This document shows positions 31,758 through 42,500 of a stretch of 64,000 nucleotides of DNA, piece by piece. This DNA is from Zoogloea sp041904905 (GTDB lineage: Bacteria > Pseudomonadota > Gammaproteobacteria > Burkholderiales > Rhodocyclaceae). Every line of letters starts with the position of its first letter. The stretch's first letter is position 1. A program made the position numbers and the translations under genes. The stretch lies in the NCBI RefSeq assembly GCF_041904905.1, contig NZ_JAYRMI010000008.1, positions 1 through 64,000 on the forward strand. Direction: 5' to 3'. The notes below the pieces were generated by a model. It saw only the letters and a list, made by a program, of their open reading frames with translations, was not told where the DNA came from and made no database searches.

Positions 31758-33749
31758 CTATTCGTTGCTGCCGGCGCCCGGCGTGGGCTCGTCGAGACCG
31801 GCGCCCGGCGCCGCGCTGCCTAGCCCGCGGGTGCTGCCGTCGCTGGCCGCGACGGTGCCGAGGCGGGCCTTGAGCGAAGGCGCCCGGCCTTCGAACAGGG
31901 CGGCGTAGATGACCGAGTTGGCCATCACCTTCTTCACGTAGTCGCGGGTTTCGTTGAAGGGGATCGATTCGGCGTAGATCGCGCCCTCGAGGGGCTTCGC
32001 GTCCTTCCACCGCTTGGCGCGGCCGGGGCCGGCGTTGTAGGCGGCCGAGGCCAGCACCGGGTGGTTGTCGAGCCCTTCGAGCACCATCCGCATGTAGGTG
32101 GTGCCGAGCATCACGTTGGTGTCCGGGTCCTGCAGCCAGCCCACGTTGTAGCCGCTCATGCCAAGCTTGCCGGCGACCCACTTGCCGGTGGCGGGCATGA
32201 TCTGCATCAGCCCCTGGGCGCCGACGCCGGAGCGGGCGGCGGTGACGAAGCGGCTCTCCTGGCGCATCAGGCCGTACACCCAGCCGGGGTCGAGATCGCG
32301 GCTGCGCGCGTTGGGCTCGACCCGCTCCCGGTAGGGCGCGAGGTAGCGCAGGCTGTAGTCGTGCTCGTTGCGGGTCTTGTCGGCGGCGTTGATGGCGCGA
32401 TCGTAGATGCCGAGCTGCTGGGCGAGCTGGGCGGCGGAGAGGAGGAAGCGGTCGTCCCGGTTGCGCAGGGTCCAGTTCCATTCGCGCGTGCCTTCGGTGC
32501 GCAGGTCGAGGCGGAACAGGGCGATGGCGCGCTGGATGCCGGGGGTCTGGCGGGTCTGCTCCAGTTCGTCGCCGCTGGGCGCGCGGGCCTTCTTGGGCAG
32601 GGTGAAGCTGCGGCCAAGCTCTTCGTCGGCGAGGATGCTGTAGAAGTTGGGGTGGCCCGCGATGCGCTCGAACTCCTTGCGGGCGGCTTCGCGGTTGCCC
32701 TGGGCCTGGTGGGCGCGGCCGAGCCAGTAGGTCCAGTCGGGCTGGGCGCGCTGGTCGGCGGGCATGGCCTCGACGGCGGAGCGGACGGCCTTCCAGTCGC
32801 CGGCGCGCAGGGCCGCGCGCACCCGCCAGGCGGCCTGCTCTTCGGACATCGGGGTGTCGCCCGCGGCCTTGAACCAGGCGTTGGCGTCGGGCATCAGCTT
32901 GGCGGCGGCCTGCCAGGCGATCTGGCCAAGGGCGTAGCCGCGCTCGGCGGCGGAGAAGCGCTCGTTGATGCCCAGGTAGCGGGTGTAGGCGCCCTGGGGG
33001 TCGTCGCGGGCGAGGCGGGCCAGGGCGATCAGCGCCAGCTCGCGGCCGGGGCGGCTGGCGGCAAAGTTGACCGGCAGGCGGTCGAGCCAGGTGGAGGGGT
33101 TGGCGCCGGCGCGCTCCAGGTCGATGGCGCCGGGCTGCTGGTCGAAGGGTAGCCAGCTGGCCGCCGCCTTGGCCCCGGTGGTGCGTTTGGCTTCCATCAG
33201 GCGACGCACGCGGCTCCAGATCTCGTCGGGGCTGACCAGCGCCTCCCGGGCCAGGGCCTGGAGGATGGGGACGCAGCTGTCGGGCGTATCCACCAGCGAG
33301 AACCACATCGGGCGCACCTCCGGGAGCAGCGCCGGGTCGCCGCTGCCAAGGCGGGCCTGGTAGAGGTAGCACTTGAGATCCTGATCCGGCTGTTCGAGGT
33401 TGCCGAACTCGGCCAGCAGGGGGCCGAAGTCGCCCCGCTTGCCAAGCAGGCGCAGCCACTCGGCGCGGAGTTTTTCGGCCGGCCAGCTGCCCGGGTAGCG
33501 CTGCAGGAAGTCGCGGATGCGGCCGGTGTCCACATCGCTGGGACGGGCCAGCATGTTGGACAGGGCCCAGAACTCGGGGTAGGGATCGAGCACGTGGCCG
33601 GTGGGCGGGGCGTACAGGTTGAGGCGGCCGCGGTCGCCGCTGCGGGCTGCGTCCCGCGCCAGCAGGATGCGCTCGTCGCCCGGATCGCCGCCGGCCGGCA
33701 TGGCCATCCACAAAACTGCCGCCAGGACGGCCCACGCGCTATTCTTCAT
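31758..33749 (-). CDS. slt: Soluble lytic murein transglycosylase (Slt70 family)
   Basis: A 663-residue periplasmic enzyme that cleaves peptidoglycan to anhydromuropeptides. After a signal peptide (start at 33749) comes the long helical superhelix (about 30-470) and the goose-lysozyme-like domain (about 480-640) with the catalytic Glu in RQESRF, GAQGLMQIMPATG and ASAAYNAGPGRAKRW. The C-terminus has a Pro/Gly/Ala tail. The frame is open upstream of the start because it is antisense to the convergently placed folate gene; the signal peptide decides the start. Confidence 0.95.
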   Translation of the reverse strand: MKNSAWAVLAAVLWMAMPAGGDPGDERILLARDAARSGDRGRLNLYAPPTGHVLDPYPEFWALSNMLARPSDVDTGRIRDFLQRYPGSWPAEKLRAEWLRLLGKRGDFGPLLAEFGNLEQPDQDLKCYLYQARLGSGDPALLPEVRPMWFSLVDTPDSCVPILQALAREALVSPDEIWSRVRRLMEAKRTTGAKAAASWLPFDQQPGAIDLERAGANPSTWLDRLPVNFAASRPGRELALIALARLARDDPQGAYTRYLGINERFSAAERGYALGQIAWQAAAKLMPDANAWFKAAGDTPMSEEQAAWRVRAALRAGDWKAVRSAVEAMPADQRAQPDWTYWLGRAHQAQGNREAARKEFERIAGHPNFYSILADEELGRSFTLPKKARAPSGDELEQTRQTPGIQRAIALFRLDLRTEGTREWNWTLRNRDDRFLLSAAQLAQQLGIYDRAINAADKTRNEHDYSLRYLAPYRERVEPNARSRDLDPGWVYGLMRQESRFVTAARSGVGAQGLMQIMPATGKWVAGKLGMSGYNVGWLQDPDTNVMLGTTYMRMVLEGLDNHPVLASAAYNAGPGRAKRWKDAKPLEGAIYAESIPFNETRDYVKKVMANSVIYAALFEGRAPSLKARLGTVAASDGSTRGLGSAAPGAGLDEPTPGAGSNE

Positions 33750-33768
33750 TGCTCTACGTCTCGCCAAA

Positions 33769-34419
33769 ATGCCGCTGGAGAATAGCACAGTGACCCCGTC
33801 CTCCTCCCCTTCCGGGCGCCCCGCCGAAGCTGAAATTTCCGCGCTGCGCAAAAACCTCCGGAATGCCCGGATCGCCGCCCGCGAGGCCCTGCCGGCCGCC
33901 GAGCGGGCCGCCCGCAGCGCCTGCATCGAGGCCCACCTGGATGCGCTGACGGCCCGCCTCGCGCCCTGCCGGCTGGGCTTTTGCTGGCCGTGGCGGGGCG
34001 AGGTGGATCTGGTGCCGTGGGTGACGCGCTGGCTGGCGGCCGATCCGGCGCGGCAGGCCGCCTTGCCGGTGGTGCGCGAGCCGGGCCGGCCGATGGTCTT
34101 CCTGCGCTGGCAACCGGGGGCGCCGATGACCGCCGACCACCACGGCATTCCGGTGCCGGACGGGGATGCGCAGATCGCGCCGGACCTGATCCTGGTGCCA
34201 CTCAACGCGTTCGACGGGGCGGGGTTCCGGCTGGGCTATGGCGGCGGCTACTTCGACCGCACCCTGGCGGCCCTGGCGCCGGCACCGCTCACCGCCGGGG
34301 TGGCCTTCGAGCTGGCCCGGGCCGACACCTGCTGGCCCCAGCCCCACGACCAGCCGATGGACTGGCTGGTCACCGAGGCGGGCTGGTGGAAGGCGGGCGC
34401 GGCGTTCAGCGGGGGCTGA
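33769..34419 (+). CDS. 5-formyltetrahydrofolate cyclo-ligase
   Basis: A 216-residue 5-FCL/MTHFS family protein that converts 5-formyl-THF to methenyl-THF with ATP. The family signature is clear in the C-terminal half: DLILVPLNAFDGAGFRLGYG and GGYFDRTLA. The N-terminal ALRKNLRNARIAARE helix is typical. The ATG at 33769 is 19 bases from the divergent slt start; an in-frame GTG at 33790 is an equally plausible start. It overlaps oxyR convergently by 14 bases. Confidence 0.92.
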   Translation: MPLENSTVTPSSSPSGRPAEAEISALRKNLRNARIAAREALPAAERAARSACIEAHLDALTARLAPCRLGFCWPWRGEVDLVPWVTRWLAADPARQAALPVVREPGRPMVFLRWQPGAPMTADHHGIPVPDGDAQIAPDLILVPLNAFDGAGFRLGYGGGYFDRTLAALAPAPLTAGVAFELARADTCWPQPHDQPMDWLVTEAGWWKAGAAFSGG

Positions 34420-35326
34420 TGGGCCGCACGCCGTCGAGGGGGCTGGCGAGGATCGCCTGGCGGATCACGTCGATGGCGCCGCTGCGCGGGTAGGTGACGC
34501 GCCACGCCAGCGCGATGCGGCGGAAGGGTTCCGGCGCCTCGAAGGGCCGCACGGTGAGGAGCGGGTTGCCGCCCGGAATGGGCGCCGCCGCGGCGCTGGG
34601 CAGCACGGTGACGCCGGCGCCGGTGGCCACCATGTGGCGGATGGTTTCAAGCGAACTGCCCTCCAGCGTGCGCTGCAGGCCTTCGCCCGGACGGCACAGG
34701 GGGCACACCTCGAGCACCTGATCGCGGAAGCAGTTGCCGGCGCCCAGCAGCAGCAGCTGCTCTTCGGCCAGCCGCCTGGCGGGGATCGCACTGTCGTTCT
34801 CCCACGGGTGGCCGGTGGGCATCAGCACCCGGAAGGGCTCGTCGTACACCGCCTGGGTGACGATGCCGGGCTCTTCGAAGGGCAGCGCGATGACGATCAC
34901 GTCGAGGTCGCCGCGCTTGAGGGATTCGGCCAGCCTGGCGGTGTAGTTTTCCTGGATCAGCAGCGGCATCGACGGCGCTGCGCTGTGCACGCGGGGGATG
35001 AGGTGCGGCAGCAGGTAGGGCCCGATGGTGTAGATCACGCCCAGCTTGAGGGGACCGGAGAGCGGGTCGCGGCCGGCGGTGGCGAGTTCCTTGATCTGGC
35101 CGGCTTCGAGCAGCACCTTTTCGGCCTGGGCGACGATCCGGGCGCCGATGTCGGTGATCTTCACGTCGGCGGCGCTGCGCTCGAAGAGCGTGACGGCCAG
35201 CTCGTCCTCGAGCTTCTTGATGGCCACCGACAGCGTGGGCTGGCTGACGTTGCAGCGTTCGGCCGCGTGGCCGAAATGCCTTTCGCGGGCCAGCGCGACG
35301 AGGTAGCGGAGATCGGTCAGCGTCAT
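34406..35326 (-). CDS. oxyR: Hydrogen peroxide-sensing regulator OxyR
   Basis: A 306-residue LysR-type regulator. The N-terminal helix-turn-helix (FGHAAERCNVSQPTLSVAIKKLE) is followed by an effector domain with the two redox cysteines Cys199 and Cys208 (GNCFRDQVLEVC), numbered as in E. coli OxyR, which form a disulfide on peroxide exposure. Start at 35326. The 227-base upstream gap contains a near-consensus OxyR site at 35348-35362, pointing to autoregulation. No catalase or ahpC is adjacent; a DegP-type protease gene is divergent. Confidence 0.94.
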   Translation of the reverse strand: MTLTDLRYLVALARERHFGHAAERCNVSQPTLSVAIKKLEDELAVTLFERSAADVKITDIGARIVAQAEKVLLEAGQIKELATAGRDPLSGPLKLGVIYTIGPYLLPHLIPRVHSAAPSMPLLIQENYTARLAESLKRGDLDVIVIALPFEEPGIVTQAVYDEPFRVLMPTGHPWENDSAIPARRLAEEQLLLLGAGNCFRDQVLEVCPLCRPGEGLQRTLEGSSLETIRHMVATGAGVTVLPSAAAAPIPGGNPLLTVRPFEAPEPFRRIALAWRVTYPRSGAIDVIRQAILASPLDGVRPISPR

Positions 35327-35347
35327 GAAGCACTCCCGGCAATCACG

Positions 35348-35362
35348 ATAGTGATTAACTAT
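35348..35362. promoter_or_regulatory. OxyR-type operator in front of oxyR
   Basis: ATAGTGATTAACTAT fits the OxyR half-operator ATAG-N7-CTAT exactly, 22 bases before the oxyR start codon. An overlapping palindrome ATCACGATAGTGAT lies at 35342-35355. The position suits autoregulation. Confidence 0.7.
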
Positions 35363-35553
35363 ACATCGGAAGTCGGCCATGGGCAGCGGGCAATCGAAAA
35401 TGGGTGGAGGGGGATTGCAATCGCCCCGCGCCGCCCCCATTTCAGGTAGCCGTGGCGCAGCCCTCCGCCGACCGTTTGTAAGCGTATGTTTGCAGCGGGA
35501 ACAGCCCGTCCCGGCGCGGCGTCCACCGTCCCGTGAGAAAACAGGAGCCCTGC

Positions 35554-37068
35554 ATGAAACCTGCCGTCGTCCGTTCCGCCCTCGTCACCTCCGCCATCGC
35601 GCTGGCGCTCGCCGGCTGCCTGCAGGAGGGTGGTGCAATCTCCCCCTCCCACGCCGCCAACGGCGCCGCCGCGGCTGCAGCACCGGCCGTCCAGCCGGCC
35701 CAGTCGCCGGCCGGGCGCTACGCCCTGCCGGATTTCTCGGGGCTGGTGGAGCAGGTGGGGCCGGCGGTGGTGAACATCAGCACCACCCAGCGCCTGACCC
35801 GCGGCAACGGCGGCGCCAGCGGCGACGACCCCTTCGCCGGCGACCCGTTCTACGATTTCCTGCGCCGCTTCGGCGTGCCGGTGCCGGGCATGCCGGGCAA
35901 CGGGGGCGGCGGCGGCCGGGCGCCGGAGCAGATCCAGCAGGGCGTGGGCTCGGGCTTCATCGTGAGCGCCGACGGCTTTGTGCTGACCAACGCCCACGTG
36001 GTGGATGGCGCCACCGAGGTCACCGTGCGCCTCACCGACAAGCGCGAGTTCAAGGCCAAGGTGGTGGGTACCGACAAGCGCACCGACGTGGCCCTGCTGA
36101 AGATCGACGCCACCGGCCTGCCGGCGGTGCGCACCGGCGACGCCGAGCGCGCCAAGGTGGGCGAGTGGGTGGTGGCGATGGGCTCGCCCTTCGGCTTCGA
36201 GAACACCGTGACGGCCGGCATCATCAGCGCCAAGGCGCGGCGCCTGCCCGACGAGAACTACGTGCCCTTCCTGCAGACCGACGTGGCGATCAACCCGGGC
36301 AACTCGGGCGGCCCGCTGTTCAACCTGGCGGGCGAGGTGATCGGCATCAACTCGCAGATTTATTCCCGCTCCGGCGGCTTCATGGGCATCTCCTTCGCGA
36401 TCCCCATCGACGTGGCAATGAAGGTGAAGGATCAGCTGCAGAAGTACGGCAAGGTGTCCCGCGGCCGGCTGGGCGTGGCGATCCAGGGACTGGACGCCGA
36501 TCTGGCCCAGAACTTCGGCCTCGACAAGCCCGGCGGCGCGCTGATTGCCAGCGTCGAACCCGGTTCGCCGGCCGAGAAGGCCGGCCTGCAGCCGGGCGAC
36601 GTGGTGCAGGGGGTCAATGGCCAGAAGGTGGACAACTCCGCCGACCTGCCGCGCATCATCGGCGAGCAGAAACCCGGCACGGTGGTCCGCCTGTCGGTGT
36701 GGCGCGACCGCAAGGCCCGAGAGGTGAACGTCACCCTCGGCGAGCAGGCCGGCGAGAAAGTGGCGGCCATGGGCGCGCCAGACAAGAAGAACCCCTCGGC
36801 ATCGGGCAAGCTCGGAGTCACCGGGCGCAGCCTCACCGCCCAGGAGGCTTCGCGCCTGGGCGTGCCGGGCGGCGTGGTGGTGGAATCGGTCGCCGGCCCG
36901 GCGGCCAAGGCCGGCCTGCAGCCCGGGGACGTGATCGTCGGGGTGAACAACCAGCCCATCGGCAGCATCGACCAGTTCCGCAAGCTGCTGGAGGCCGCCG
37001 GCAACCGCTTTGCCCTGCTGGTCCAGCGCGGCAACAGCCGCATCTTCGTGCCCCTGCGGATGGACTGA
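35554..37068 (+). CDS. DegP/MucD-type periplasmic serine endoprotease, putative lipoprotein
   Basis: A 504-residue HtrA protease. The signal peptide ends in the lipobox LAGC with Cys22, so lipid anchoring is likely. The trypsin-like domain has His148 (TNAHVVDG), Asp178 (TDVALLKI) and Ser251 (NPGNSGGPLF); two PDZ domains follow (about 310-400 and 415-500). It degrades or refolds misfolded envelope proteins. Start chosen for the signal peptide with AGGAG upstream. A lipoprotein DegP is less usual than a soluble one. Followed by a terminator. Confidence 0.93.
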   Translation: MKPAVVRSALVTSAIALALAGCLQEGGAISPSHAANGAAAAAAPAVQPAQSPAGRYALPDFSGLVEQVGPAVVNISTTQRLTRGNGGASGDDPFAGDPFYDFLRRFGVPVPGMPGNGGGGGRAPEQIQQGVGSGFIVSADGFVLTNAHVVDGATEVTVRLTDKREFKAKVVGTDKRTDVALLKIDATGLPAVRTGDAERAKVGEWVVAMGSPFGFENTVTAGIISAKARRLPDENYVPFLQTDVAINPGNSGGPLFNLAGEVIGINSQIYSRSGGFMGISFAIPIDVAMKVKDQLQKYGKVSRGRLGVAIQGLDADLAQNFGLDKPGGALIASVEPGSPAEKAGLQPGDVVQGVNGQKVDNSADLPRIIGEQKPGTVVRLSVWRDRKAREVNVTLGEQAGEKVAAMGAPDKKNPSASGKLGVTGRSLTAQEASRLGVPGGVVVESVAGPAAKAGLQPGDVIVGVNNQPIGSIDQFRKLLEAAGNRFALLVQRGNSRIFVPLRMD

Positions 37069-37126
37069 ACGGCCACGGGCAGGCCTGTCGGGCGCGGGCG
37101 GCGCCCAAACGTGTGACAAGATTAAG

Positions 37127-37150
37127 CAGCCCTCCCCCGGAGGGCTGTTT
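37127..37150 (+). terminator. Rho-independent terminator after the protease gene
   Basis: CAGCCCTC pairs with GAGGGCTG (37127-37147) with a short C/G loop and is followed by TTT, about 60 bases after the stop codon. Confidence 0.75.
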
Positions 37151-37220
37151 ATAATCCGGTCACTGTGGATATGCCGGGCGCGGAAATCGTCCGTTTCCGG
37201 TTCAAGCTCAATACCGCCCG

Positions 37221-39251
37221 ATGTCCTTGCCGCTGTCACGCCGGTTTCCACTCGTCGCGTTCATGGCGGCCCTGTCCGCGCTAAATTGCCTCGCCGACGA
37301 GTTGCCCGAACGGGCGCATCAGGAGTCGCCGTTCTTCGAGGAACTGCCGACGGTCTTGTCGACCTCGCGAATCCCCCAGGCGCTCAACGAGGCGCCGGGC
37401 GCAGTCACCATCCTCGACCGGGAGTTCATCCGCGCCACCGGCTACCGCGATGTCGCCCGCCTGCTGCGGCTGGTGCCGGGCATGCAGGTCGGCCAGGAGC
37501 GCGGCCACGCCCAGTGGGTCACCTACCACGGCCTGGGCAGCGACTACCCCACCGAGATCCAGGTGCTGATCGACGGCCGCTCGGTGTATGCGCCCAGCGC
37601 CTTCGGCGGCGTCGACTGGTCGGCCCTGCCCCTGACGGTGCAGGAGATCGAGCGCATCGAGGTGGTGCGCGGCACCAACTCCAACGCCTACGGCGCTAAC
37701 GCCTTCCTGGGCGTCATCAACATCATCACCCGCCACACCCACCAGGATCGGGGCGGATCGGCGCAGTTCAACCTCGGCTCCCACCGCATCGCCGACATGC
37801 AGGCAAGCTGGACCGGCGGCGCCGAAGGGCTGGGCCTGCGCCTGTCGGTGGCCGACCGGCAGGACAACGGCTTCACCAACCTGCACGACAGCCACCGCTC
37901 GCAGACCTTCAGCCTGCGCAGCGACTACCGCCTCAACGCCCGCGACGAACTCAACGTGCGGGCCGGTTACAACCACATGGTCCGCGACCTGGGCTATCCC
38001 GATTCCCTCTTCGGCAACAACGCCGAACGCAGCGGGCACAACGAGAGCGGCACGCTCCACCTCACCTGGCGGCGCACCGTCAGCGAGGACGAGGAGTGGC
38101 TGCTCAGTGCCTATCGCAACCAGGAGAACGGCGTCGAGCGCTGGCTGGCGTCGGCGCCCGGCTTCGGCTACCCGGCGGTGCCCCTCGACCGCGACCGCGC
38201 GGCGGTGCGCACCAACCTCGAGCTGCAGCACCGCCTCGCCCTGGGCCCCGGCGCGCGGCTGGTGTGGGGCCTCGAGACGCGCCGCGACGAGGCGACCTCG
38301 TCCTTCCTGTTCGCCGGCGGCAAGCCGCCCGTGCTGGAGCTATACCGGGCGTTCTCGAATCTCGACTGGCGCCTCACGCCCGAGTGGCAGCTCAATCTGG
38401 GCGGCCTGATCGAAAAGAACGGCCCGGTGGCGCCGCAGTTCATCCCGCGGGCCTTCGTCAACTGGCAGGCCAGCGCCCGCGACACCTTCCGCGCCGGCTA
38501 CGCCCGGGCCTGGCAGCAGCGCAACCTGTTCGACCTGCACGGCGACGTGCGGGCCCGCGACCCGGCCAGCGGCGTGCTGCTGGCCTGGCCCTATCAGCCC
38601 AACCCCGACCTCAAGGTGCCCCACGTGGACACCCTCGAACTGGGCTACCTCGGGCGCTTCCCGGCCCTCGACGCCACCCTCGACGTGCGCCTCTTCAACG
38701 AGCGCATCAGCGATTTCGTGATCCGCCGCACCGTGCCCACCGGCGGTGCGGTGCTGCCGCTGCCGAGCACCCAGTTCGTCAATCTGGCTTCGCCGGTCGT
38801 CCTGCGGGGGGTGGAATACCAGCTGCGCGCGCGCCCCCGGGCGGGCACCGAACTGCTCTTCAGCCACACCCTGATCGACCGCCACACCGACGACCCCGAG
38901 ATCGCCAAGCGCACCGCGCCCTACACCGCCAGCCTCACCTGGCTGCAAAATTACGGCGAGGGCTGGAGCAGCACCGCCAGCCTGCTGCGCATGGGCAGGC
39001 TGGCAGGCGGCTACGGCTACGTGCCGGGCTGCGACTACACCTCCAAAGCCTATACCACCGGCGACCTGCGCATCGCCCGGGCCTTCCGCCTCGACGGCCG
39101 CAGGACCGAAGTGGCGCTCAACGGCGTCAACCTGGGCGGCCGGCATCAGGAGATCGCCGACCGCTCGGAGCAATGCCTGAATGGCCACCTGGGCTCGCCG
39201 GTCAATCCGGTGAGCACGATGGGCTGGCTGTCCTTCGCCATCGAACTCTGA
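37221..39251 (+). CDS. TonB-dependent outer-membrane receptor
   Basis: A 676-residue receptor with a signal peptide (to about residue 25), a plug domain (about 45-170; VLIDGRSVYAP, IERIEVVRGTNSNAYGANAFLGVINIIT) and a 22-strand-type barrel to the C-terminus. It imports a ligand using TonB energy. The substrate cannot be assigned; the plug belongs to the colicin I/vitamin B12/siderophore receptor group. It is convergent with the metal efflux operon, with 13 bases between stop codons, but the two are transcribed separately. Confidence 0.93.
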   Translation: MSLPLSRRFPLVAFMAALSALNCLADELPERAHQESPFFEELPTVLSTSRIPQALNEAPGAVTILDREFIRATGYRDVARLLRLVPGMQVGQERGHAQWVTYHGLGSDYPTEIQVLIDGRSVYAPSAFGGVDWSALPLTVQEIERIEVVRGTNSNAYGANAFLGVINIITRHTHQDRGGSAQFNLGSHRIADMQASWTGGAEGLGLRLSVADRQDNGFTNLHDSHRSQTFSLRSDYRLNARDELNVRAGYNHMVRDLGYPDSLFGNNAERSGHNESGTLHLTWRRTVSEDEEWLLSAYRNQENGVERWLASAPGFGYPAVPLDRDRAAVRTNLELQHRLALGPGARLVWGLETRRDEATSSFLFAGGKPPVLELYRAFSNLDWRLTPEWQLNLGGLIEKNGPVAPQFIPRAFVNWQASARDTFRAGYARAWQQRNLFDLHGDVRARDPASGVLLAWPYQPNPDLKVPHVDTLELGYLGRFPALDATLDVRLFNERISDFVIRRTVPTGGAVLPLPSTQFVNLASPVVLRGVEYQLRARPRAGTELLFSHTLIDRHTDDPEIAKRTAPYTASLTWLQNYGEGWSSTASLLRMGRLAGGYGYVPGCDYTSKAYTTGDLRIARAFRLDGRRTEVALNGVNLGGRHQEIADRSEQCLNGHLGSPVNPVSTMGWLSFAIEL

Positions 39252-39264
39252 GCCCGGCGCCGGG

Positions 39265-39591
39265 TCATCCGGCCAGCGTCTTGCGGATGAACACCGCGCG
39301 GACGACGTCGGTCACCCACACCAGCCCATCGCCGGTCTGGCCGGTGCTCGCCACCTGCACGATGCGCTCCACCAACTCGTCGGCAATCTCGTCCGGGGCG
39401 ACGATCTCGATGCGCACCTTGTCGGTGAAGTCGGTCAGCTCCTCCTTGATGGTGCTGGGCACATGGCGCGCGGTGGCGCCGCAGCCCACCGCCTTGCTGA
39501 TGGTCATGCCCGGGAAACCGGGCACCGCCCGCAGCACCTCGCGCAGGCGGGGGAGCCTCTGGGGGCGGATCACAGCGCGGATTTCCTTCAT
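39265..39591 (-). CDS. P-II-like regulatory protein at the end of a metal efflux operon (PII-NG type)
   Basis: A 108-residue P-II superfamily protein beginning MKEIRAVIRPQRLPRLREVL, with DKVRIEIVAPDEIADELVERIV and TGDGLVWVTDVVRAVFIR matching the B- and C-loop regions of GlnB. The T-loop lacks the uridylylated Tyr context of GlnB/GlnK (it reads AVGCGATARHVP). It overlaps the RND pump gene by four bases, so it is cotranscribed. A group of P-II homologues called PII-NG is known to associate with heavy-metal efflux operons; this fits. Probably a metal- or nucleotide-responsive regulator of the pump, not of nitrogen. Confidence 0.87.
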   Translation of the reverse strand: MKEIRAVIRPQRLPRLREVLRAVPGFPGMTISKAVGCGATARHVPSTIKEELTDFTDKVRIEIVAPDEIADELVERIVQVASTGQTGDGLVWVTDVVRAVFIRKTLAG

Positions 39592-42500
39592 GCCTCGATC
39601 TCCTTTTCCTCAAACCAGCGATACAACACCGGCAACACCAGCAAGGTGAGGGCGGTGGAACTGAGCAGCCCGCCGATCACCACCACCGCCAGCGGACGGG
39701 TCACTTCCGAGCCCGGGCCGGTGGAGAACAGCATCGGGATCAGCGCCAGCAGCGCCACGCTGGCGGTCATCATCACCGGCCGGAAGCGCTGACGGCAACC
39801 CTCCCGCACCGCCTCGGCCTGGCTCATCCCGCCCGCCTGCAGCTGCCGCACGCAGGACACCAGCACCACCCCGTTGAGCACCGCGATACCCCACAGGTTG
39901 ATGAAGCCCACCGCCGCCGGCACCGACAGGTATTCGCCCGCCAGCAGCAGCCCGAACAGCCCGCCGATGGACGCCAGCGGCAGCACCGTGATGATGAGCG
40001 AGGCGTAGCGGGCCGAATTGAACAGCACGAAGAGCAGGAAGAAGATCGCCAGAATGGTGAGGGGCACGATCACCGCCAGACGCTTCATGGCCCGCTCCAT
40101 GTTCTCGAACTGCCCGCCCCACTGCACCTCATAGCCCTCGGGCATCACCACCTCGGCGGCCAGACGGGCCTGGGCCTCGGCCACGAAGCTGCCCAGGTCG
40201 CGGCCCTGCACGTTGGCACCGATCACCAGCCGGCGCCGGCCCGACTCGCGGGAGATCTGCGCCGGGCCGTCCTGCACCTCGATCTTCGCCACGTCGTGCA
40301 GCGGCACCACCGCCCCGTTGGGCGAGCGCAGCACGATGTTGCCGATCGCCTCGGCGTTGTTGCGATACATGGCCGGGTAGCGCAGCGCCAGCTGGAAGCG
40401 CCGCTCGCCCTCGAACACCTCGGTGGCCACCTTGCCGCCTACCGCCATCTCGATCAGCTCGTTCACGTCCTCCACGTTGATGCCGTGGCGGGCGATGGCC
40501 GCGCGGTCGATCTCGATGTTCAGGTAGCTCTGGCCCGACACCCGCTCGACGCGCAGGTCGGTCGCGCCGGGCACCGTCGCCAGCACCCGGGAGATCGACT
40601 CGCCGGTGCTGCGCAGCTTGTCCAGATCGTCGCCGAACAGCTTGACCGCCACCTGGGAGCGCACGCCCGACACCATCTCGTCCACCCGCGCCGCGATCGG
40701 CTGGGAGATCGCCAGCTCGATGCCCGGCAGGCTGCGCAGCTTGTCGCGCATGGCGTTGGCGATGTCGTCCTGGGTCCAGCCCTCCGGCCACTGGTCTTTG
40801 GGCAGCAGGGCCACGATGGGGTCGGACTCGTGAGGCTGGCCCGGGTCGGACGGCGACTCGCCACGGCCCAGCCGCGACACCGCCATCGCCACGCCGGGCA
40901 CGTCGACGATGCGCCGCATGGCCTCGAACTCCATCTTCAGCGACTCGTCCAGCGAGATGTTGGGCGCCCGCACGATCACCGGGGTGAGCGCGCCTTCCTG
41001 CATGGTCGGGATGAAGGACTTGCCCAGGAAGGGGATCACCGCCAGGCTCGCCGCAAACGCCGCCACCGCCGCCAGCGTGGTGCCCTTGGGGTTGGCCAGG
41101 GCGCTTTCCAGCAGGCGCAGGTAGGGCCGCTTGAGCACCGCCACCACCTTGGTGTCGTGGTCGTCGCCGCCCTTGAGCAGGTAGGAGCACAGCACCGGCG
41201 TGAGGGTGAAGGACAGCAGCAGCGAGATGCTCAGGGCGATGCCGATGGTCATCGCCAGCGGCGCGAACATCTTGCCCTCCATGCCCTCCAGCGACAGCAG
41301 CGGCATGAACACCAGGATGATGATGCCCACCCCGAACAGCACCGGCTTGCCCACCTCGGAGGCCGCGTCGAAGATGATCCGCACCGCCGACTCGCCGGTC
41401 TTCGTCCGCTCGCCCAGGCGCACGTAGGCGTTCTCCACCACCACCACCGCGCCGTCCACCATCAGGCCGATGGCGATGGCGAGGCCCCCCAGCGACATGA
41501 GGTTGGCGGAGATGCCGTAGTGGTTCATCGCCATGAAGGTGAGCAGCGGCGTGAGCACCAGGTTGGCCACCACGATGAGCGACGAGCGCACGTCGCCCAG
41601 GAAGATGAACAGCACCACCACCACCAGCACGATGCCCTCGGCCAGCACCTTGCCCACCGTGAACATTGCCGCATTGACCAGATCGGTGCGGTCGTAGAAG
41701 GGCACGATCTGCAGGCCGCCGGGCAACATCTGCTTCTGGTTGATGTCGGCCACCTTCAGCTTGAGGCGATCCACCACCTCACGGGCGTTGCCGCCGCGGA
41801 TCATCTGCACGATGCCCGCCACCGCCTCGGTCTCGCCGTTCTTGATGATGGCGCCCTGGCGCACCTCGGCGCCCACGTCCACCTCGGCCACGTCCCGCAC
41901 ATACACCGGCGTGCCGCCCACCTCCTTGACCACGATGAGGCCGATGTCGTCCACGGTGCGGATCAGGCCCTGGCCTCGGATGATGAGCTGCTCGGCGTAA
42001 CGCGGCAGCACGCCGCCGCCCGAGTTGGCGTTGTTGGCCGCCAGCGCCCGATACACCTCGTGGGCGGTGAGCTGGTAGTAGCGCAGCCGGTCCGGATTCA
42101 CCCGCACCTGATACTGCTTGGCGTGGCCGCCCATGGTGTTGATCTCGGCCACCCCGGGCACCGAGCGCAGCAGCGGCCGCACCACCCAGTCCTGCACCGT
42201 GCGCCGCTCGGTGAGTTCGGCCTCGGTGAGCATCTTCAGCTTGCCGTCGGCGCCCCGGTCGGACGGGTGCTCCAGGGTGTACTGGAACACCTCGCCCAGG
42301 CCCGTCGACACCGGGCCCAGCACCGGCGCCACCCCTGCCGGCATCCGCCCCATCACCTCGATCAGGCGCTCCATCACCAGCTGACGGGCAAAGTAGACGT
42401 CGGTCTTGTCGGTGAACACCAGGGTGACGATGGAGATGCCGTTACGGTTGAGCGAGCGCATCTCCACCAGGCCGGGCAGGCCGGTCATGGCGATCTCCAC

